A stretch of 64,000 nt of DNA from UBA2210 sp036825195 (lineage in GTDB: Bacteria; Desulfobacterota; Syntrophia; Syntrophales; UBA2210). Location: positions 4,746-68,745 of the forward strand of contig DAISYQ010000013.1 in the NCBI GenBank assembly GCA_036825195.1, in the 5' to 3' direction. The notes under the pieces are model-generated. The model searched no databases, was not told the origin of the DNA, and was given only the letters and a program-made list of their open reading frames with translations. Below, piece after piece: positions 23,657 through 32,671 of the stretch. Each line of letters begins with the position of its first letter. Within the stretch, counting starts at the first letter, position 1. Made by a program: the position numbers and the translations under genes.

Positions 23657-24400
23657 ATGAAAAAGGTAATAACAAAACAAACTGCCTGTATTTTCCTCTG
23701 TATGATCCTTGCCTTCTCTTTCACTCCTCAGTCAGGCGCAGAAGATGCTCCTCAAGACGTTATTCGAGCCGCACAGGATGGATTGCCGCACTATTTGTCT
23801 CTTATCAGCAATGACATGGAAGACTTCGGTTTTGATGAAGACGACAATCTGGACGATGTCGTTCTCGGCCACCCGTACCGTGAAAATTACATAGATGTGG
23901 ATAATTATACGGAAGGGGATACCATTTACGACGTGTTGACAGAGGGTTTGACATGGTATTTTCCGGTTATGATCGGAGATGAAACCAAGTGTTTGCTGGG
24001 TGTGTCCATGAAGGAGGGCCCCTGGGAAGCGATGATGTTTGGCAGAGCAACTGTTGCCCAAAGGATCGGGTTGGTGAGGAACGTATGGCCCCTGTCCGAA
24101 GGCTATGACCCGCTTTTCTTCACTCGTTATCCGACGAACCTTTATTTTTCTGTCCCTCAGGTGGACGAATACAACCTGACACGGCTTTTTTATGAGGATC
24201 GGGTTGAAAGTGAAGAAGAACTGATTTCACTATATGCGAATCTCCGGCCCCTTTCAGAGACAATGGCATACATAGCCTCACAGATGTCCGATCCCGGTGA
24301 CGGAGATGACGAGGGAGGCGCTGGTGGTGGTGAAGTGAACGTTAGCAGTCACGGCGTTGATGCTTCTTGGACGGGATGCTTTATTGCCACGGTTCATTGA
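23657..24400 (+). CDS. Secreted protein ending in a truncated CFIAT motif
   Basis: 247 aa from the ATG at 23657, set by a near-perfect AGGAGGTG upstream; the frame runs back to 23570 without a ribosome site. Signal peptide about 30 residues (ending QSGAEDA). The mature protein is acidic (DFGFDEDDNLDDV) with no known domain, followed by a Gly/Asp-rich linker (DPGDGDDEGGAGGG) and then TGCFIATVH and a stop. In many secreted proteins of related bacteria the motif GCFIATAAYGS opens a longer C-terminal segment; here only its first six residues remain. That may be a natural short form or a recent truncation. Confidence 0.75.
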   Translation: MKKVITKQTACIFLCMILAFSFTPQSGAEDAPQDVIRAAQDGLPHYLSLISNDMEDFGFDEDDNLDDVVLGHPYRENYIDVDNYTEGDTIYDVLTEGLTWYFPVMIGDETKCLLGVSMKEGPWEAMMFGRATVAQRIGLVRNVWPLSEGYDPLFFTRYPTNLYFSVPQVDEYNLTRLFYEDRVESEEELISLYANLRPLSETMAYIASQMSDPGDGDDEGGAGGGEVNVSSHGVDASWTGCFIATVH

Positions 24401-24673
24401 ATAGAGCGGTGAGCGCCTTTCCCGTAACTCGTAACGTGGGTGGCGAACATGAGGGATTACAAGGGTTCTCCTCAGAGGTCAGTTATTACCGCAGTTACGC
24501 TCAAGCGATATTCGATAGATATAATTGCTTTCAATCCCTTCCATGCCTTATTCCATTTTCAAAGGCGGGGGAATGCAATTGCCATTGCACAAACTGCTTT
24601 TGAAATGATATGCCAAGAGCGGTATCGGATACAAGCCAGTCTCAATGCGTAGAAGCCACAGGACATTTGCTCA

Positions 24674-25756
24674 GTGAGATCAACCTCAAAAAACATATCG
24701 AATCTTCTTTTGATTGTGGTGTGCTGTTATGTAATCCTTCTGATTGTCGTGGGATTATGGCCGATGAATTTCAGGCAACACAATATGGCCGTCTTGGATG
24801 ACCATAACGGTATTTCTTTTGCACTACCGTCTACCGCCTATTCGCAGGTACCTCCTCAGAAGCTCCTCAATGTGCGGGAATTTACCATACTCATCGATAT
24901 GGTCTCTGATTTCTCCGTATCCGAAGGATTTGGAAGTATTCTGACGTATGGTCTGGATTATCATAAGATGAATTTTATCGTGGGGCAGTGGAAAGATGGT
25001 ATTGAGCTCAGAATCCAATCCGATGGCACTGCCAGCACCATCAGCTTCGGGAAGAAGCATGTTTTCACAAAGGGGAAACCGACTCGATTTGCGATCGTGT
25101 ACGATCAGAACAGATTTGACCTCTATCAAAACGGGAAAAAGATCGCCACGCGGAAAACGGGTCCCATGACGTTCTCCCGCTGGGATAATTCATACCCTCT
25201 CGTCGTCGGAAGCAACGCCCACGGGACGGGTCCTTGGAAGGGAACGATACATTCGATAGCGATTTTTGACCGATCACTATCGAAGAGTAAGGTCCAAGCA
25301 GAGACTGATAGCATACGAACGTTGGCACCCCTGATCTGGTATGCCTTTGACGGCGATAACGGTACGGCAGTTCCCGATTATGGCTCCGGAACTCCTGCCC
25401 CTCTGATTGTCCCTGATCGTTTCATTCCCTATGCGAGAACGGTTCTGGAATTCCCATTGAACAGACATAATAAATTCACAAATAATATCCTGGACATCAC
25501 GATCAATCTGCTCGGGTTTATACCGCTTGGATTTTTTCTTTTCATGTATATGACCCACCGGCACGTGTCGGTCGCAAAAGCACTTCTGCTCTCGATAGCT
25601 GCCGGATTCGCCGTCAGTCTTTGTATAGAAATATCCCAGGGCTTTCTCTCGGGTCGATCCTCGAGTATGCTTGATCTGATTAATAACACGCTCGGGAGCG
25701 CTTTGGGGGCCTTTCTGTATCGCTATAAAAGGTATTTCTTCAGATACTCCTCATGA
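24674..25756 (+). CDS. LamG-like domain fused to VanZ-like membrane domain
   Basis: 360 aa, GTG start at 24674. An N-terminal membrane helix (LLLIVVCCYVILLIVVGLWPM) is followed by a concanavalin/LamG-like beta sandwich in residues about 45-215 (FTILIDMVSDFS, TRFAIVYDQNRFDLYQNGKK, PLVVGSNAHGTGPWKGTIHSI), then a VanZ-type four-helix membrane domain in the last 100 residues (DITINLLGFIPLGFFLFMY, SLCIEISQGFLSGRSSSMLD, INNTLGSALGAFLY). VanZ confers low-level teicoplanin resistance in enterococci; stand-alone homologues are uncharacterised. The LamG part should face outside and bind carbohydrate or a surface ligand. Both domain boundaries are clear in the sequence. Confidence 0.85.
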   Translation: MRSTSKNISNLLLIVVCCYVILLIVVGLWPMNFRQHNMAVLDDHNGISFALPSTAYSQVPPQKLLNVREFTILIDMVSDFSVSEGFGSILTYGLDYHKMNFIVGQWKDGIELRIQSDGTASTISFGKKHVFTKGKPTRFAIVYDQNRFDLYQNGKKIATRKTGPMTFSRWDNSYPLVVGSNAHGTGPWKGTIHSIAIFDRSLSKSKVQAETDSIRTLAPLIWYAFDGDNGTAVPDYGSGTPAPLIVPDRFIPYARTVLEFPLNRHNKFTNNILDITINLLGFIPLGFFLFMYMTHRHVSVAKALLLSIAAGFAVSLCIEISQGFLSGRSSSMLDLINNTLGSALGAFLYRYKRYFFRYSS

Positions 25757-26136
25757 ATACGATCGAAATAATCCCTTTTTGAAAAGAATGCCTTGTGAAG
25801 CATATTCAGTTCCTCCCGTGTACAGACCTCGGCGGCATGAGATCTCAACTGTTCAGATTTTACGAATACGCTGTTAATGATCGTACACGGATAGTCATCA
25901 CACAGACCGCAGTTTTCCAGTGCTTTTAGACTGATGCAAGCGCACAGTTCCGAATAAGCGCACTCCTTTTCCAGCGCGCAACCGTGACAGGCCATATTTT
26001 CGACAGGAATATGGGGATCTCTCAATCCAAGGCGAACCCATAATGCCTTCACCTGTTCCAGCTCGATCTTTCCGCCGTCTTGTGTCGCTCTATAGCGGGG
26101 ACAGCATGTGCATTGATCGCCGCAGAATCCGATCAT
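25723..26136 (-). CDS. DUF3795 cysteine-rich protein
   Basis: 137 aa from the ATG at 26136 (AGGAGG about a dozen bases upstream). It has the DUF3795 pattern: MIGFCGDQCTCCPRYRAT, then CHGCALEKECAYSELCACISLKALENCGLCDDYPC and a charged tail. About twelve cysteines in the first hundred residues imply bound zinc or iron-sulfur clusters. The family is frequent in anaerobes and has no assigned function. Its C-terminus overlaps the end of the convergent LamG-VanZ gene by 34 bp. Confidence 0.85.
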   Translation of the reverse strand: MIGFCGDQCTCCPRYRATQDGGKIELEQVKALWVRLGLRDPHIPVENMACHGCALEKECAYSELCACISLKALENCGLCDDYPCTIINSVFVKSEQLRSHAAEVCTREELNMLHKAFFSKRDYFDRIHEEYLKKYLL

Positions 26137-26179
26137 CTTTATGTGTATTCCTCCTGCCGAATCTTCCATCCCCGAGCCG

Positions 26180-27115
26180 CTACGTTGAGCTGTCCTCTGA
26201 ATTGATTCCTTGGGCCTTGCCGTCTTGTAACGGTTGTGAATGATGCACCAGTACCGGGATGTTCGTGTGAAAAAGGGCGCTGGCGGTTTTTACAAGAAAC
26301 CAGAATGCCAGCAACGGTAAAACGATAACCTGAATCAGAAAGATGCCAACGTACAGGAATGTCAGCTTGAGAAGATTTTCTATGATATCTCCCGCATTGG
26401 TAACGATAGCCACGAGGGCATTGTTGAACTCTGTTGATTTTCGTTTAAGAAACGACGCGCTATTCTCGATGGTCCCCACAACTCCATCAATTTCCGGGAG
26501 TGACAAATCCGTTAATTTTTCAAGTTCACCGGAACCAATAGCCAGTTCCTGATTTGCGTTTGCTATTTGTTCGGCGAAGAACTGTCTATGGAGATATTCG
26601 TCCGCAACGGACGATAGGGGAAGAAAGAAGCGGGCGATAACAACAAGTACTATTACCCTCGTGAGAGTTTTCTGCAAGGACGTTATCCGTTCATTATCGA
26701 ACCATACCAGCAAGGAGAGGATAAACAGAAATACGGCGAGTATAGGCGGTGCAAGCGATACGCTGATTTCATATACCAGCTTCTGGACCCCCAATGACGT
26801 AATCGCCGTCACGAGCACGTCGGAAAGGCGTTCCGTCATATCATCGATCGGATCCAGGGCCTGACCGACGGCCAACGATACGCCCACCCCTGCGGGTTCC
26901 AACTGAAGGCTTGAGTCCTTTATAATTGAAACAGAGGCATTGATAACCCTGCAGGTCGCATAGGCTACTCCGGCTTTCGTTATTGCTTCGCGAAAGTAAT
27001 CGTCAGTGGTGGTGTCCAAAACCGGAACCTTGAGACCGGAGGAGAACAGCAGCAGTATCGCCAGTATCACTCCAATAGAGGATCGTATTATCTTTTGTTT
27101 TTTTGTAGTTTTCAT
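26180..27115 (-). CDS. Unknown inner-membrane protein
   Basis: 311 aa. An N-terminal helix (IIRSSIGVILAILLLFSSG) is followed by a long periplasmic segment, three more helices around residues 118-140, 150-170 and 245-280, and a helical coiled segment (LEKLTDLSLPEIDG...NSASFLKRKSTEFNNAL) between them. No catalytic motif is visible. Repeated hydrophobic and amphipathic helices suggest a structural or channel-associated membrane protein, but I cannot name a family. It starts 44 bp from the DUF3795 gene on the same strand. Confidence 0.7.
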   Translation of the reverse strand: MKTTKKQKIIRSSIGVILAILLLFSSGLKVPVLDTTTDDYFREAITKAGVAYATCRVINASVSIIKDSSLQLEPAGVGVSLAVGQALDPIDDMTERLSDVLVTAITSLGVQKLVYEISVSLAPPILAVFLFILSLLVWFDNERITSLQKTLTRVIVLVVIARFFLPLSSVADEYLHRQFFAEQIANANQELAIGSGELEKLTDLSLPEIDGVVGTIENSASFLKRKSTEFNNALVAIVTNAGDIIENLLKLTFLYVGIFLIQVIVLPLLAFWFLVKTASALFHTNIPVLVHHSQPLQDGKAQGINSEDSST

Positions 27116-27184
27116 TGGGTGTAATGTCCTTCGTTGCTGATACGTCGTGCTTTTTAGTCGGCCCTATGATTCGTGTTCGAGCTG

Positions 27185-27838
27185 TTATCGTACGACTGGT
27201 TTTCTCGCGAACACGTACGCCCTTCGACTTTCGTATTCTATGTTCGGATAGGGCTCTCTTTCGATTATTTCTATCCGTTCAAATCCACTCTCCTTCAGAC
27301 AGCCGGAAATAAAATCCGTAGTGAAGAACATGAAATCTATATCGATCTTCGCGCCGAGAAATTCATCTATATGGATTGTTTTATCACCGATGTGGTAGGT
27401 GAAAAGAAATAATCCTCCCGGCTGTAATACACGAAATACTTCTCGAAAAGCGATCCCTACCTGTTCATCTGTAAAGTGAACAATGGCATAGAACGCCACA
27501 ACGCCGCCTATTGAGTCGTCATCGCACTCGAGCCCGAGTATATTGCCCTTTCGGAAGGGTATTCCGGGATGGAGTATTCGTGCCTGCTTCAGCAGTACTT
27601 CGGACAGATCCAGCCCGGAGATTTCAATTCCAAGATTGCGCAGGTATTGTGTGGTGTTGCCGGAACCGCAGCCGAGATCCCAGACCGGCTTTATCTTTCC
27701 GATTTCTTTCGAAAATCTGTGGAGGATTTCTTGATCTTTCGGTTTCTTCTCGTGATCATAAGAAAATGCTTTGGCATATTCTTTTGCTACCGTATCGTAC
27801 ACTCTTTCTATGCTATCTAATTCCTGTCCCATAGCCAT
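27185..27838 (-). CDS. Class I SAM-dependent methyltransferase
   Basis: 217 aa. Motifs: VWDLGCGSGNTTQYLRNLG (motif I), ISGLDLSEVLLKQARIL, FRKGNILGLECDDDSIGGVVAFYAIVHFT (motif IV) and LQPGGLFLFTYH. The N-terminal YDTVAKEYAKAF signature is typical of ubiquinone-biosynthesis-like methyltransferases acting on small molecules. An ATG three codons in is an alternative start. Substrate unknown. Confidence 0.87.
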   Translation of the reverse strand: MAMGQELDSIERVYDTVAKEYAKAFSYDHEKKPKDQEILHRFSKEIGKIKPVWDLGCGSGNTTQYLRNLGIEISGLDLSEVLLKQARILHPGIPFRKGNILGLECDDDSIGGVVAFYAIVHFTDEQVGIAFREVFRVLQPGGLFLFTYHIGDKTIHIDEFLGAKIDIDFMFFTTDFISGCLKESGFERIEIIEREPYPNIEYESRRAYVFARKPVVR

Positions 27839-28013
27839 AGCCCCTCATCGGCACGAGGTATGAGTGTTCGCCTGTGTGAGGATTGTGAGCCGATGTAATG
27901 TGCTCTATCCGGTACTGGTCCTATTATTGACCTTCATAAATCCTGCGTCACCGGTTATTGTGTATAGTGCTTCCATAAACATCTTGACGGTCAGCCTTGA
28001 TATGTATCTGTCG

Positions 28014-28343
28014 TTAATCGACAATAAAGAGCTTGGCACCCCCCGCTGTTGAGGAGCGATGCGGCTCTGCATTGTCAGCAACCTGATAGCTCATACCCGG
28101 CTTGAGAATAAATGTGCGGCCATCTTCCAGTTCCGTGTGTAATTCACCCTCAAGGCAGAATAGAATATGTCCCTTACTGCACCAATGATCCGCTAGATAG
28201 CCTGGAGAATACTCAACCATCCGGACTCGAATATCTCCAAAATTCCGGCTTCTCCAATAGGCAACGCCGGTATCACCTTTGTGCTCTGTTCGTTCGATTT
28301 CGGACCAATTCGTAATACCGAAAGGCGTATCAGTTATGTGCAT
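28014..28343 (-). CDS. DHCW-motif cupin-fold protein
   Basis: 109 aa. Single cupin barrel with an unusual metal motif: YLADHWCSKGHILFCLEGEL, which identifies the DHCW-type cupins, and the second motif GMSYQVADNAEPHRSS. The starting MHITDTPFGITNWSEIERTE is typical of the family. Function unknown; probably a metal-dependent sensor or small enzyme. It is flanked by intervals of about 140-175 bp with no gene. Confidence 0.82.
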   Translation of the reverse strand: MHITDTPFGITNWSEIERTEHKGDTGVAYWRSRNFGDIRVRMVEYSPGYLADHWCSKGHILFCLEGELHTELEDGRTFILKPGMSYQVADNAEPHRSSTAGGAKLFIVD

Positions 28344-28486
28344 GTATTGTTCTCCTGAGACTCGTACCGGCGGTCATCTGCGGTGCGCGCCAGTCCGTTC
28401 GAACTCCGCCCCGGTTGGGCAACAGGCCGTAAAGAATGCACTTCAATCCTCCCGCTGCCCTTTCCCCCTAGTGTAATACGTCGTGT

Positions 28487-28984
28487 TCAATCCACCCTGA
28501 AAAAAGCCTTTTGCTTCGCGCCGCAGACAGGACAGGTCTCCGGGGCCTCGCTTTCATGGGTATAGCCACAGATCGAGCAGACATAATAGCAGTCAACAGC
28601 AGACGGGTTATCAAGTTCTTTGATCATCTTCTGATATAATCCCGCGTGGATCTCCTCAACCGCATTGGCGAAAACAAAACTTCTTTCCGCCGCCTTGTCG
28701 CCCTCTTCCCTGGCCGCTTCGATCATGGCGGGGTACATCGACTTGAATTCGTGGATCTCGCCCGCTTCCGCCTCTTTTAAATTTTCGAGGGTGCTGTGTA
28801 TCCCGCCCATGGCCTTCAGATGGGCGTGGGCATGCACGGTCTCAGCCTCTGCCGCGGCCCTGAACAGTTTCGCAGCCTGGGGATGGCCCTCCTTGTCTGC
28901 CTGTTTTGCAAAGGCCAGATATTTTCTGTTTGCCTGAGACTCGCCCGCAAATGCTTCCTGAAGGTTCAACTTTGTTTTACCCAT
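28487..28984 (-). CDS. rbr: Rubrerythrin
   Basis: 165 aa. An N-terminal four-helix ferritin-like domain carries the two diiron E-x-x-H motifs (EAFAGESQANRKYL; EAETVHAHAHL and, later, ANAVEEIHAGLY), followed by a C-terminal rubredoxin-type domain (YVCSICGYTHESEAPETCPVCGAKQ) with four cysteines for one iron. Rubrerythrin reduces hydrogen peroxide in the cytoplasm of anaerobes. The shorter length compared with Desulfovibrio rubrerythrin (about 190) is common. It supports an anaerobic lifestyle. The start has GAAAGGAATG upstream. Confidence 0.95.
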   Translation of the reverse strand: MGKTKLNLQEAFAGESQANRKYLAFAKQADKEGHPQAAKLFRAAAEAETVHAHAHLKAMGGIHSTLENLKEAEAGEIHEFKSMYPAMIEAAREEGDKAAERSFVFANAVEEIHAGLYQKMIKELDNPSAVDCYYVCSICGYTHESEAPETCPVCGAKQKAFFRVD

Positions 28985-29437
28985 CTTTCATTCCTTTCAA
29001 AGGTTTATTCTTATACTGCATGTTACTGTCTTTAAGGCAGAGGCTCTGCCGATTATTCCGGTATGCAATTAATATGTACGGTACATATATATCGGCCGAC
29101 CCGTTGGATCACCATGCGATTACTCACCGCTTCACGGTTATGCTCCCTGATCTTTTGCAGGGCTATCCTTGATGCGGGGTATATAAAAAAGATTATACTT
29201 GCTCCATTCTTATGTCAATATATAACTGTGATATGCCCGAATTATAAGGGTTTCTGGAAACGCTGTATCTGAAGTTGATACCATGTGTAGCATCGGTCTG
29301 TCCGTTGATGATGCAACGTTCTGATTTTATATTGACAAAGAAAACGGTTTTTGAAATGAATGTGCCAATACGGGTAGTAAGCGCAATCGCGCAACCTGGC
29401 GTGTTGAATACCACAGGATTCAGAAAGGGGACCGAGG
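28985..29437. other. Gene-free interval
   Basis: 453 bp between the divergent rubrerythrin and the secreted protein gene at 29438. No reading frame here looks coding. TTGACA at about 29331 could be a -35 element for the rightward gene, but no convincing -10 follows at the right distance. Confidence 0.5.
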
Positions 29438-30022
29438 ATGAAAAGGATATGTGGAGGAGTCGTGTTGGCTTGTCTGTTCTTTGCAGCCAACCTTTTTGCT
29501 ACGGACTTTGATACGGCAGAAAAGTTCCGTAAACTCGATGATAAAATCAACAGGGCATTACAGAACAATGAGTGGCATTATGTCGGTAAGACCTTTGTTC
29601 GTGCCTTGTGGGATGATTTCAAGATAGCTCACGAGAACACAAAGCCGGAACTCTCTTCCGCCAAGATTTATGGAAAAGTTCCGAATATCGAAGACTACAG
29701 CCAATACGCAGGCGTATACAGACGCGAAAACAAAGAGGACGCTAAGGCCTTCGTTGAGATCAAGAAATCAGAGAAGGGGGTCTTTTTTGTAGAACTTGCG
29801 GGCTATCACTATCCGGCGGTGGCTACCGGGAAGAGTATCGTGTTTACGACCGGAACGATTAAATCCACCCCAGCCCTCCCTCGGTTGGCTGCGAAACCCT
29901 ATTGTATGCTTGCAATGTACATGATTGTTCGGATAGATGGAGCATACTTCTTCCTTGCTGCGGATGCGTCGCCAAACGAGTGGGTCGAGCTGTTCAAGGA
30001 CGTGGAGAAGGGGAAAGAGTGA
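29438..30022 (+). CDS. Secreted protein of unknown function
   Basis: 194 aa from the ATG at 29438 (GAGG five bases upstream). Signal peptide MKRICGGVVLACLFFAANLFA. The mature part has a helical start (FDTAEKFRKLDDKINRALQN) and then beta-rich stretches (QYAGVYRRENKEDAKAFVEI, GVFFVELAGYHYPAVATGKS, MYMIVRIDGAYFFLAADAS). The repeated short strands would suit a lipocalin- or lysozyme-inhibitor-like barrel, which is a guess from the pattern only. No cysteine pairs in the mature region. Family unknown. Confidence 0.7.
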   Translation: MKRICGGVVLACLFFAANLFATDFDTAEKFRKLDDKINRALQNNEWHYVGKTFVRALWDDFKIAHENTKPELSSAKIYGKVPNIEDYSQYAGVYRRENKEDAKAFVEIKKSEKGVFFVELAGYHYPAVATGKSIVFTTGTIKSTPALPRLAAKPYCMLAMYMIVRIDGAYFFLAADASPNEWVELFKDVEKGKE

Positions 30023-30155
30023 TCATTTCATGGGATGAGATGGAACCCATTTGGTCGATCATCACACGGTGAAAGCGTGTCTCTTGCCTCAAAGCCTGCA
30101 TGTAATCGGTTTCATTTCTCTAAGTATACGTCTTGGCCCATTGTTGCCGTCGAAC

Positions 30156-30857
30156 TCAACGTTCTTGAGATATTGCGTAGGCAACCGCCTGTTTCGCATG
30201 TATCGCAGTGGTATCGTAGAGGGGTATCTCGGTATCGCTTTGATTGACCAGCATGCCGATCTCCGTGCAACCGAGAATTACCCCTTCGGCGCCTTCATTG
30301 GCCAGGTTCTCGATAATACGGAGGTATTCCACCCTGGATTCGGCGGTAATCCGGCCCAGACAAAGTTCCTGATAAATGATATCGTGAACAATCCTCCTGT
30401 CTGAGGTATGGGGAACCAGCACATCTAACCCATATTTCCGGTGTAACCGTCCTTTATAAAAGTCATGCTCCATGGTAAAGCCGGTGCCCAGGAGGCCGAC
30501 TTTCTTCACGCCATTCTCTATGAGAACTTCGGCAGTCGCATCGGCTATGTGCAGCACCGGAATATGAACGGCTTGTTCTATCTGCGGCGCTACCTTATGC
30601 ATGGTGTTCGTGCATATGAGTAAAAAATCGGCCCCGGCCGTCTGGACGCTCAGGGCGGCGGCTGAAAGGATTTCTGCCGTACCGTCCCAATCGCCTTCAT
30701 GTTGCAGCTTCTCGATGGGATCAAAATCCACGCTGTAGAGAACGACCTTTGCGGAATGAAGACCGCCTAGGGCATCTTTTACGCCCTCGTTTATCGCACG
30801 GTAGTATCCGACCGTGCTTTCCCAACTCATCCCTCCTATTAGGCCTATCGTTTTCAT
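30156..30857 (-). CDS. Aspartate/glutamate racemase family protein
   Basis: 233 aa from the ATG at 30857; the frame extends far upstream but the homologous part begins MKTIGLIGGMSWESTVGYYR. Two catalytic cysteines sit in LLICTNTMHKVAP (near residue 82) and VILGCTEIGMLV (near 193), as in PLP-independent aspartate racemases. Other conserved blocks: VLYSVDFDPIEKLQ, VPVLHIADATAEV-like IPVLHIADA, and HDIIYQELCLGRI. It interconverts acidic amino acid enantiomers or a related substrate, in the cytosol. It lies just downstream of two lipoprotein genes. Confidence 0.88.
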   Translation of the reverse strand: MKTIGLIGGMSWESTVGYYRAINEGVKDALGGLHSAKVVLYSVDFDPIEKLQHEGDWDGTAEILSAAALSVQTAGADFLLICTNTMHKVAPQIEQAVHIPVLHIADATAEVLIENGVKKVGLLGTGFTMEHDFYKGRLHRKYGLDVLVPHTSDRRIVHDIIYQELCLGRITAESRVEYLRIIENLANEGAEGVILGCTEIGMLVNQSDTEIPLYDTTAIHAKQAVAYAISQER

Positions 30858-30915
30858 GTCGATGCTCCAACTGTCCATCTGCAAGGTATGTAAGGGATCA
30901 TCAATAATGACCGAC

Positions 30916-31416
30916 TTACTGGAAGGGGTCTTTCCCGATATGGAGCGAATCCCACTTTCTGTCGTCTCCCAGAAATTCCCCCGAATAACTGAAGCAAAAG
31001 GCAGCGGCTTCACCGGGAAGCGATACGCTTGCATTGAAGGGTATCTTTTCGGGGGCGGTTGAATTCACCGAATAGAGAGGGCTGATATGGTGGGTGCTTA
31101 TCACCCTTCCATCGGTATATAGAAAGCTGACAAGAAGACTCAGACTTCTGATTTTCGGATAACTATTGGTTATGGATTCTGATATCGATATATTACCTTC
31201 CAGACTCAAACGATCGGGCAGCGACGTATAGGTATAATGAACCGCTAATTCGTTGGTATTCCATATCCCTGATTCGGTGCCGCCTGAGACGATATGAATC
31301 CGGTCGGCCTGCTTTGCCGTTTCCCCCCGGTATAGCTCGTGGGTGCTGGCACATGCCAGCAGTGAAAACAGTGACAAAGATATGAATATAATGACCCGGG
31401 TATTTTTTTGTACCAT
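30916..31416 (-). CDS. Predicted lipoprotein of unknown function
   Basis: 166 aa. The leader ends in the lipobox LFSLLAC, so the N-terminal Cys should be lipidated. The mature protein is beta-rich (RIHIVSGGTESGIWNTNELA, VHYTYTSLPDRLSLEGNISI, SLLVSFLYTDGRVISTHHIS) with Ser/Thr-rich strands resembling outer-membrane-associated immunoglobulin-like folds. No named family recognised. The ATG at 31416 has AAAGGAG upstream. It is 42 bp downstream of a 34-codon lipoprotein gene on the same strand. Confidence 0.72.
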   Translation of the reverse strand: MVQKNTRVIIFISLSLFSLLACASTHELYRGETAKQADRIHIVSGGTESGIWNTNELAVHYTYTSLPDRLSLEGNISISESITNSYPKIRSLSLLVSFLYTDGRVISTHHISPLYSVNSTAPEKIPFNASVSLPGEAAAFCFSYSGEFLGDDRKWDSLHIGKDPFQ

Positions 31417-31458
31417 AATTCACTCCTTTCTCGCTTGTGTGTTCTGTGGCATCTCCGT

Positions 31459-31563
31459 CTAAAGTCCCGGGATTCCGATAGGGCCGGGAAGATCAGGGAT
31501 GCAGCATCCTGAAAGCGAGATCATAATTAACAAGATAAATGCTAACAGTGCCAGTTGTTTCAT
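31459..31563 (-). CDS. Very small lipoprotein (34 aa)
   Basis: The ATG at 31563 is preceded by AAGGAAT. The product starts MKQLALLAFILLIMISLSGC, a complete lipoprotein leader with lipobox SLSGC, followed by only about 14 residues (CIPDLPGPIGIPGL). Entericidin-like and other tiny lipoproteins have this shape. It sits directly upstream of a larger lipoprotein gene and is probably co-transcribed. Small size keeps confidence moderate. Confidence 0.55.
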   Translation of the reverse strand: MKQLALLAFILLIMISLSGCCIPDLPGPIGIPGL

Positions 31564-31651
31564 TCGGATTCCTTCTCAAGGTATAACAAAAAGCTGAATC
31601 GGAGCGACCCTAGAGACTCGATCAGTTCTATTGATTTGTTAGAATTTTATA

Positions 31652-32671
31652 CTACGTCTCTTTCGCAAACTTAGCTTCCATAAGTATATTTTTTTCGTGC
31701 CATTTTCCCCACATTTCTTGTTCTTGCCTGAATAGTTTGTGATCTACTATCCGAGGTGCGTATTTCTCTATTTCAGGATCTGGTTCGTTTGAAAAGATCA
31801 TCCTATATGAATTTTCAGCGATTATCTTTCTGATAAATAAAGTTTTCTCCTTATTGAACCGAGTTCCCTTTATCGGTGGTTTACATCCAATTTCAGTAAA
31901 CAAAAGATGCTCTGAGTCTAATGGAAAAATAATATTACCTCTCTTAACACCCCAACCACCTTTTAAATCATACTGATTTTGACTGATAAAATTTAGTCTA
32001 ACGACGGGATTATCACTCGTGAACCATTTCATGCCATTGTATGGACGTATTATAGTCCATTTGTGTTTATTTAGAATATTGATAGTGTTGTTTAGTATGT
32101 GTTTCAAGCTAAATAACCAAGACGAACGTCCTGTATATGATTCTATATTGACGATCATTGTTGGTTCGCTGCCTTCCTCATAAGTAGTCGTTATTTTTAA
32201 AGGAAGATGATTCTTGTGTTTTGTCGGATTAGAATATTCTTGTCTCTGCTCCAAAAGTCTTTTGGGAAGGTTTTTTTGCAATTTTTTTAAAGTTTGAGAA
32301 AAAATTATTTGAGCTCTTTCGAGATGTTCATGAAGCCTTGCTGGTGTTCTTACGTCATGTAGTGCCACAAATTTTATCAGTTTATTCCAATCATCTGAAG
32401 ATAAATGTAAATCACTAATTGCTCGGTTTAGTGCACTTTGAACCGGGGTCTCAAACTCTTTATCAAACCACTGCTCTACCTCATCATCTAGTTCTTGATC
32501 TTTTAATTGAGAATATAGGTGTAAATGATAGGCTACAGCTTTAGGCGGAGATTTCTTCCACATATTAATATTATCATGGGATACTAAGGTACGGTAACAC
32601 CAAAGATAGTTTTCAGAATCACACCAATTTCTGAGATAACTCTGCGAGACAAAATGATTTTTGTTACGCAA
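31652..32671 (-). CDS. DUF4238 protein
   Basis: 339 aa, TTG start at 32671 (AAGGAAG seven bases upstream). The DUF4238 signature is at the start: NKNHFVSQSYLRNWCD, and continues WFTSDNPVVRLNF and GNIIFPLDSEHLLFTE. This family has no assigned activity and is scattered in mobile and defence-rich regions. The gene is much more AT-rich than its neighbours and uses AT-ending codons freely, pointing to recent acquisition. It is soluble and has no signal. The 31564-31651 gap is gene-free. Confidence 0.8.
   Translation of the reverse strand: MRNKNHFVSQSYLRNWCDSENYLWCYRTLVSHDNINMWKKSPPKAVAYHLHLYSQLKDQELDDEVEQWFDKEFETPVQSALNRAISDLHLSSDDWNKLIKFVALHDVRTPARLHEHLERAQIIFSQTLKKLQKNLPKRLLEQRQEYSNPTKHKNHLPLKITTTYEEGSEPTMIVNIESYTGRSSWLFSLKHILNNTINILNKHKWTIIRPYNGMKWFTSDNPVVRLNFISQNQYDLKGGWGVKRGNIIFPLDSEHLLFTEIGCKPPIKGTRFNKEKTLFIRKIIAENSYRMIFSNEPDPEIEKYAPRIVDHKLFRQEQEMWGKWHEKNILMEAKFAKET

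Noticed and set aside
24440..24652. A 70-codon plus-strand frame between the CFIAT protein and the LamG-VanZ gene
   Set aside because: No convincing ribosome site and no motif; kept only as a possibility.
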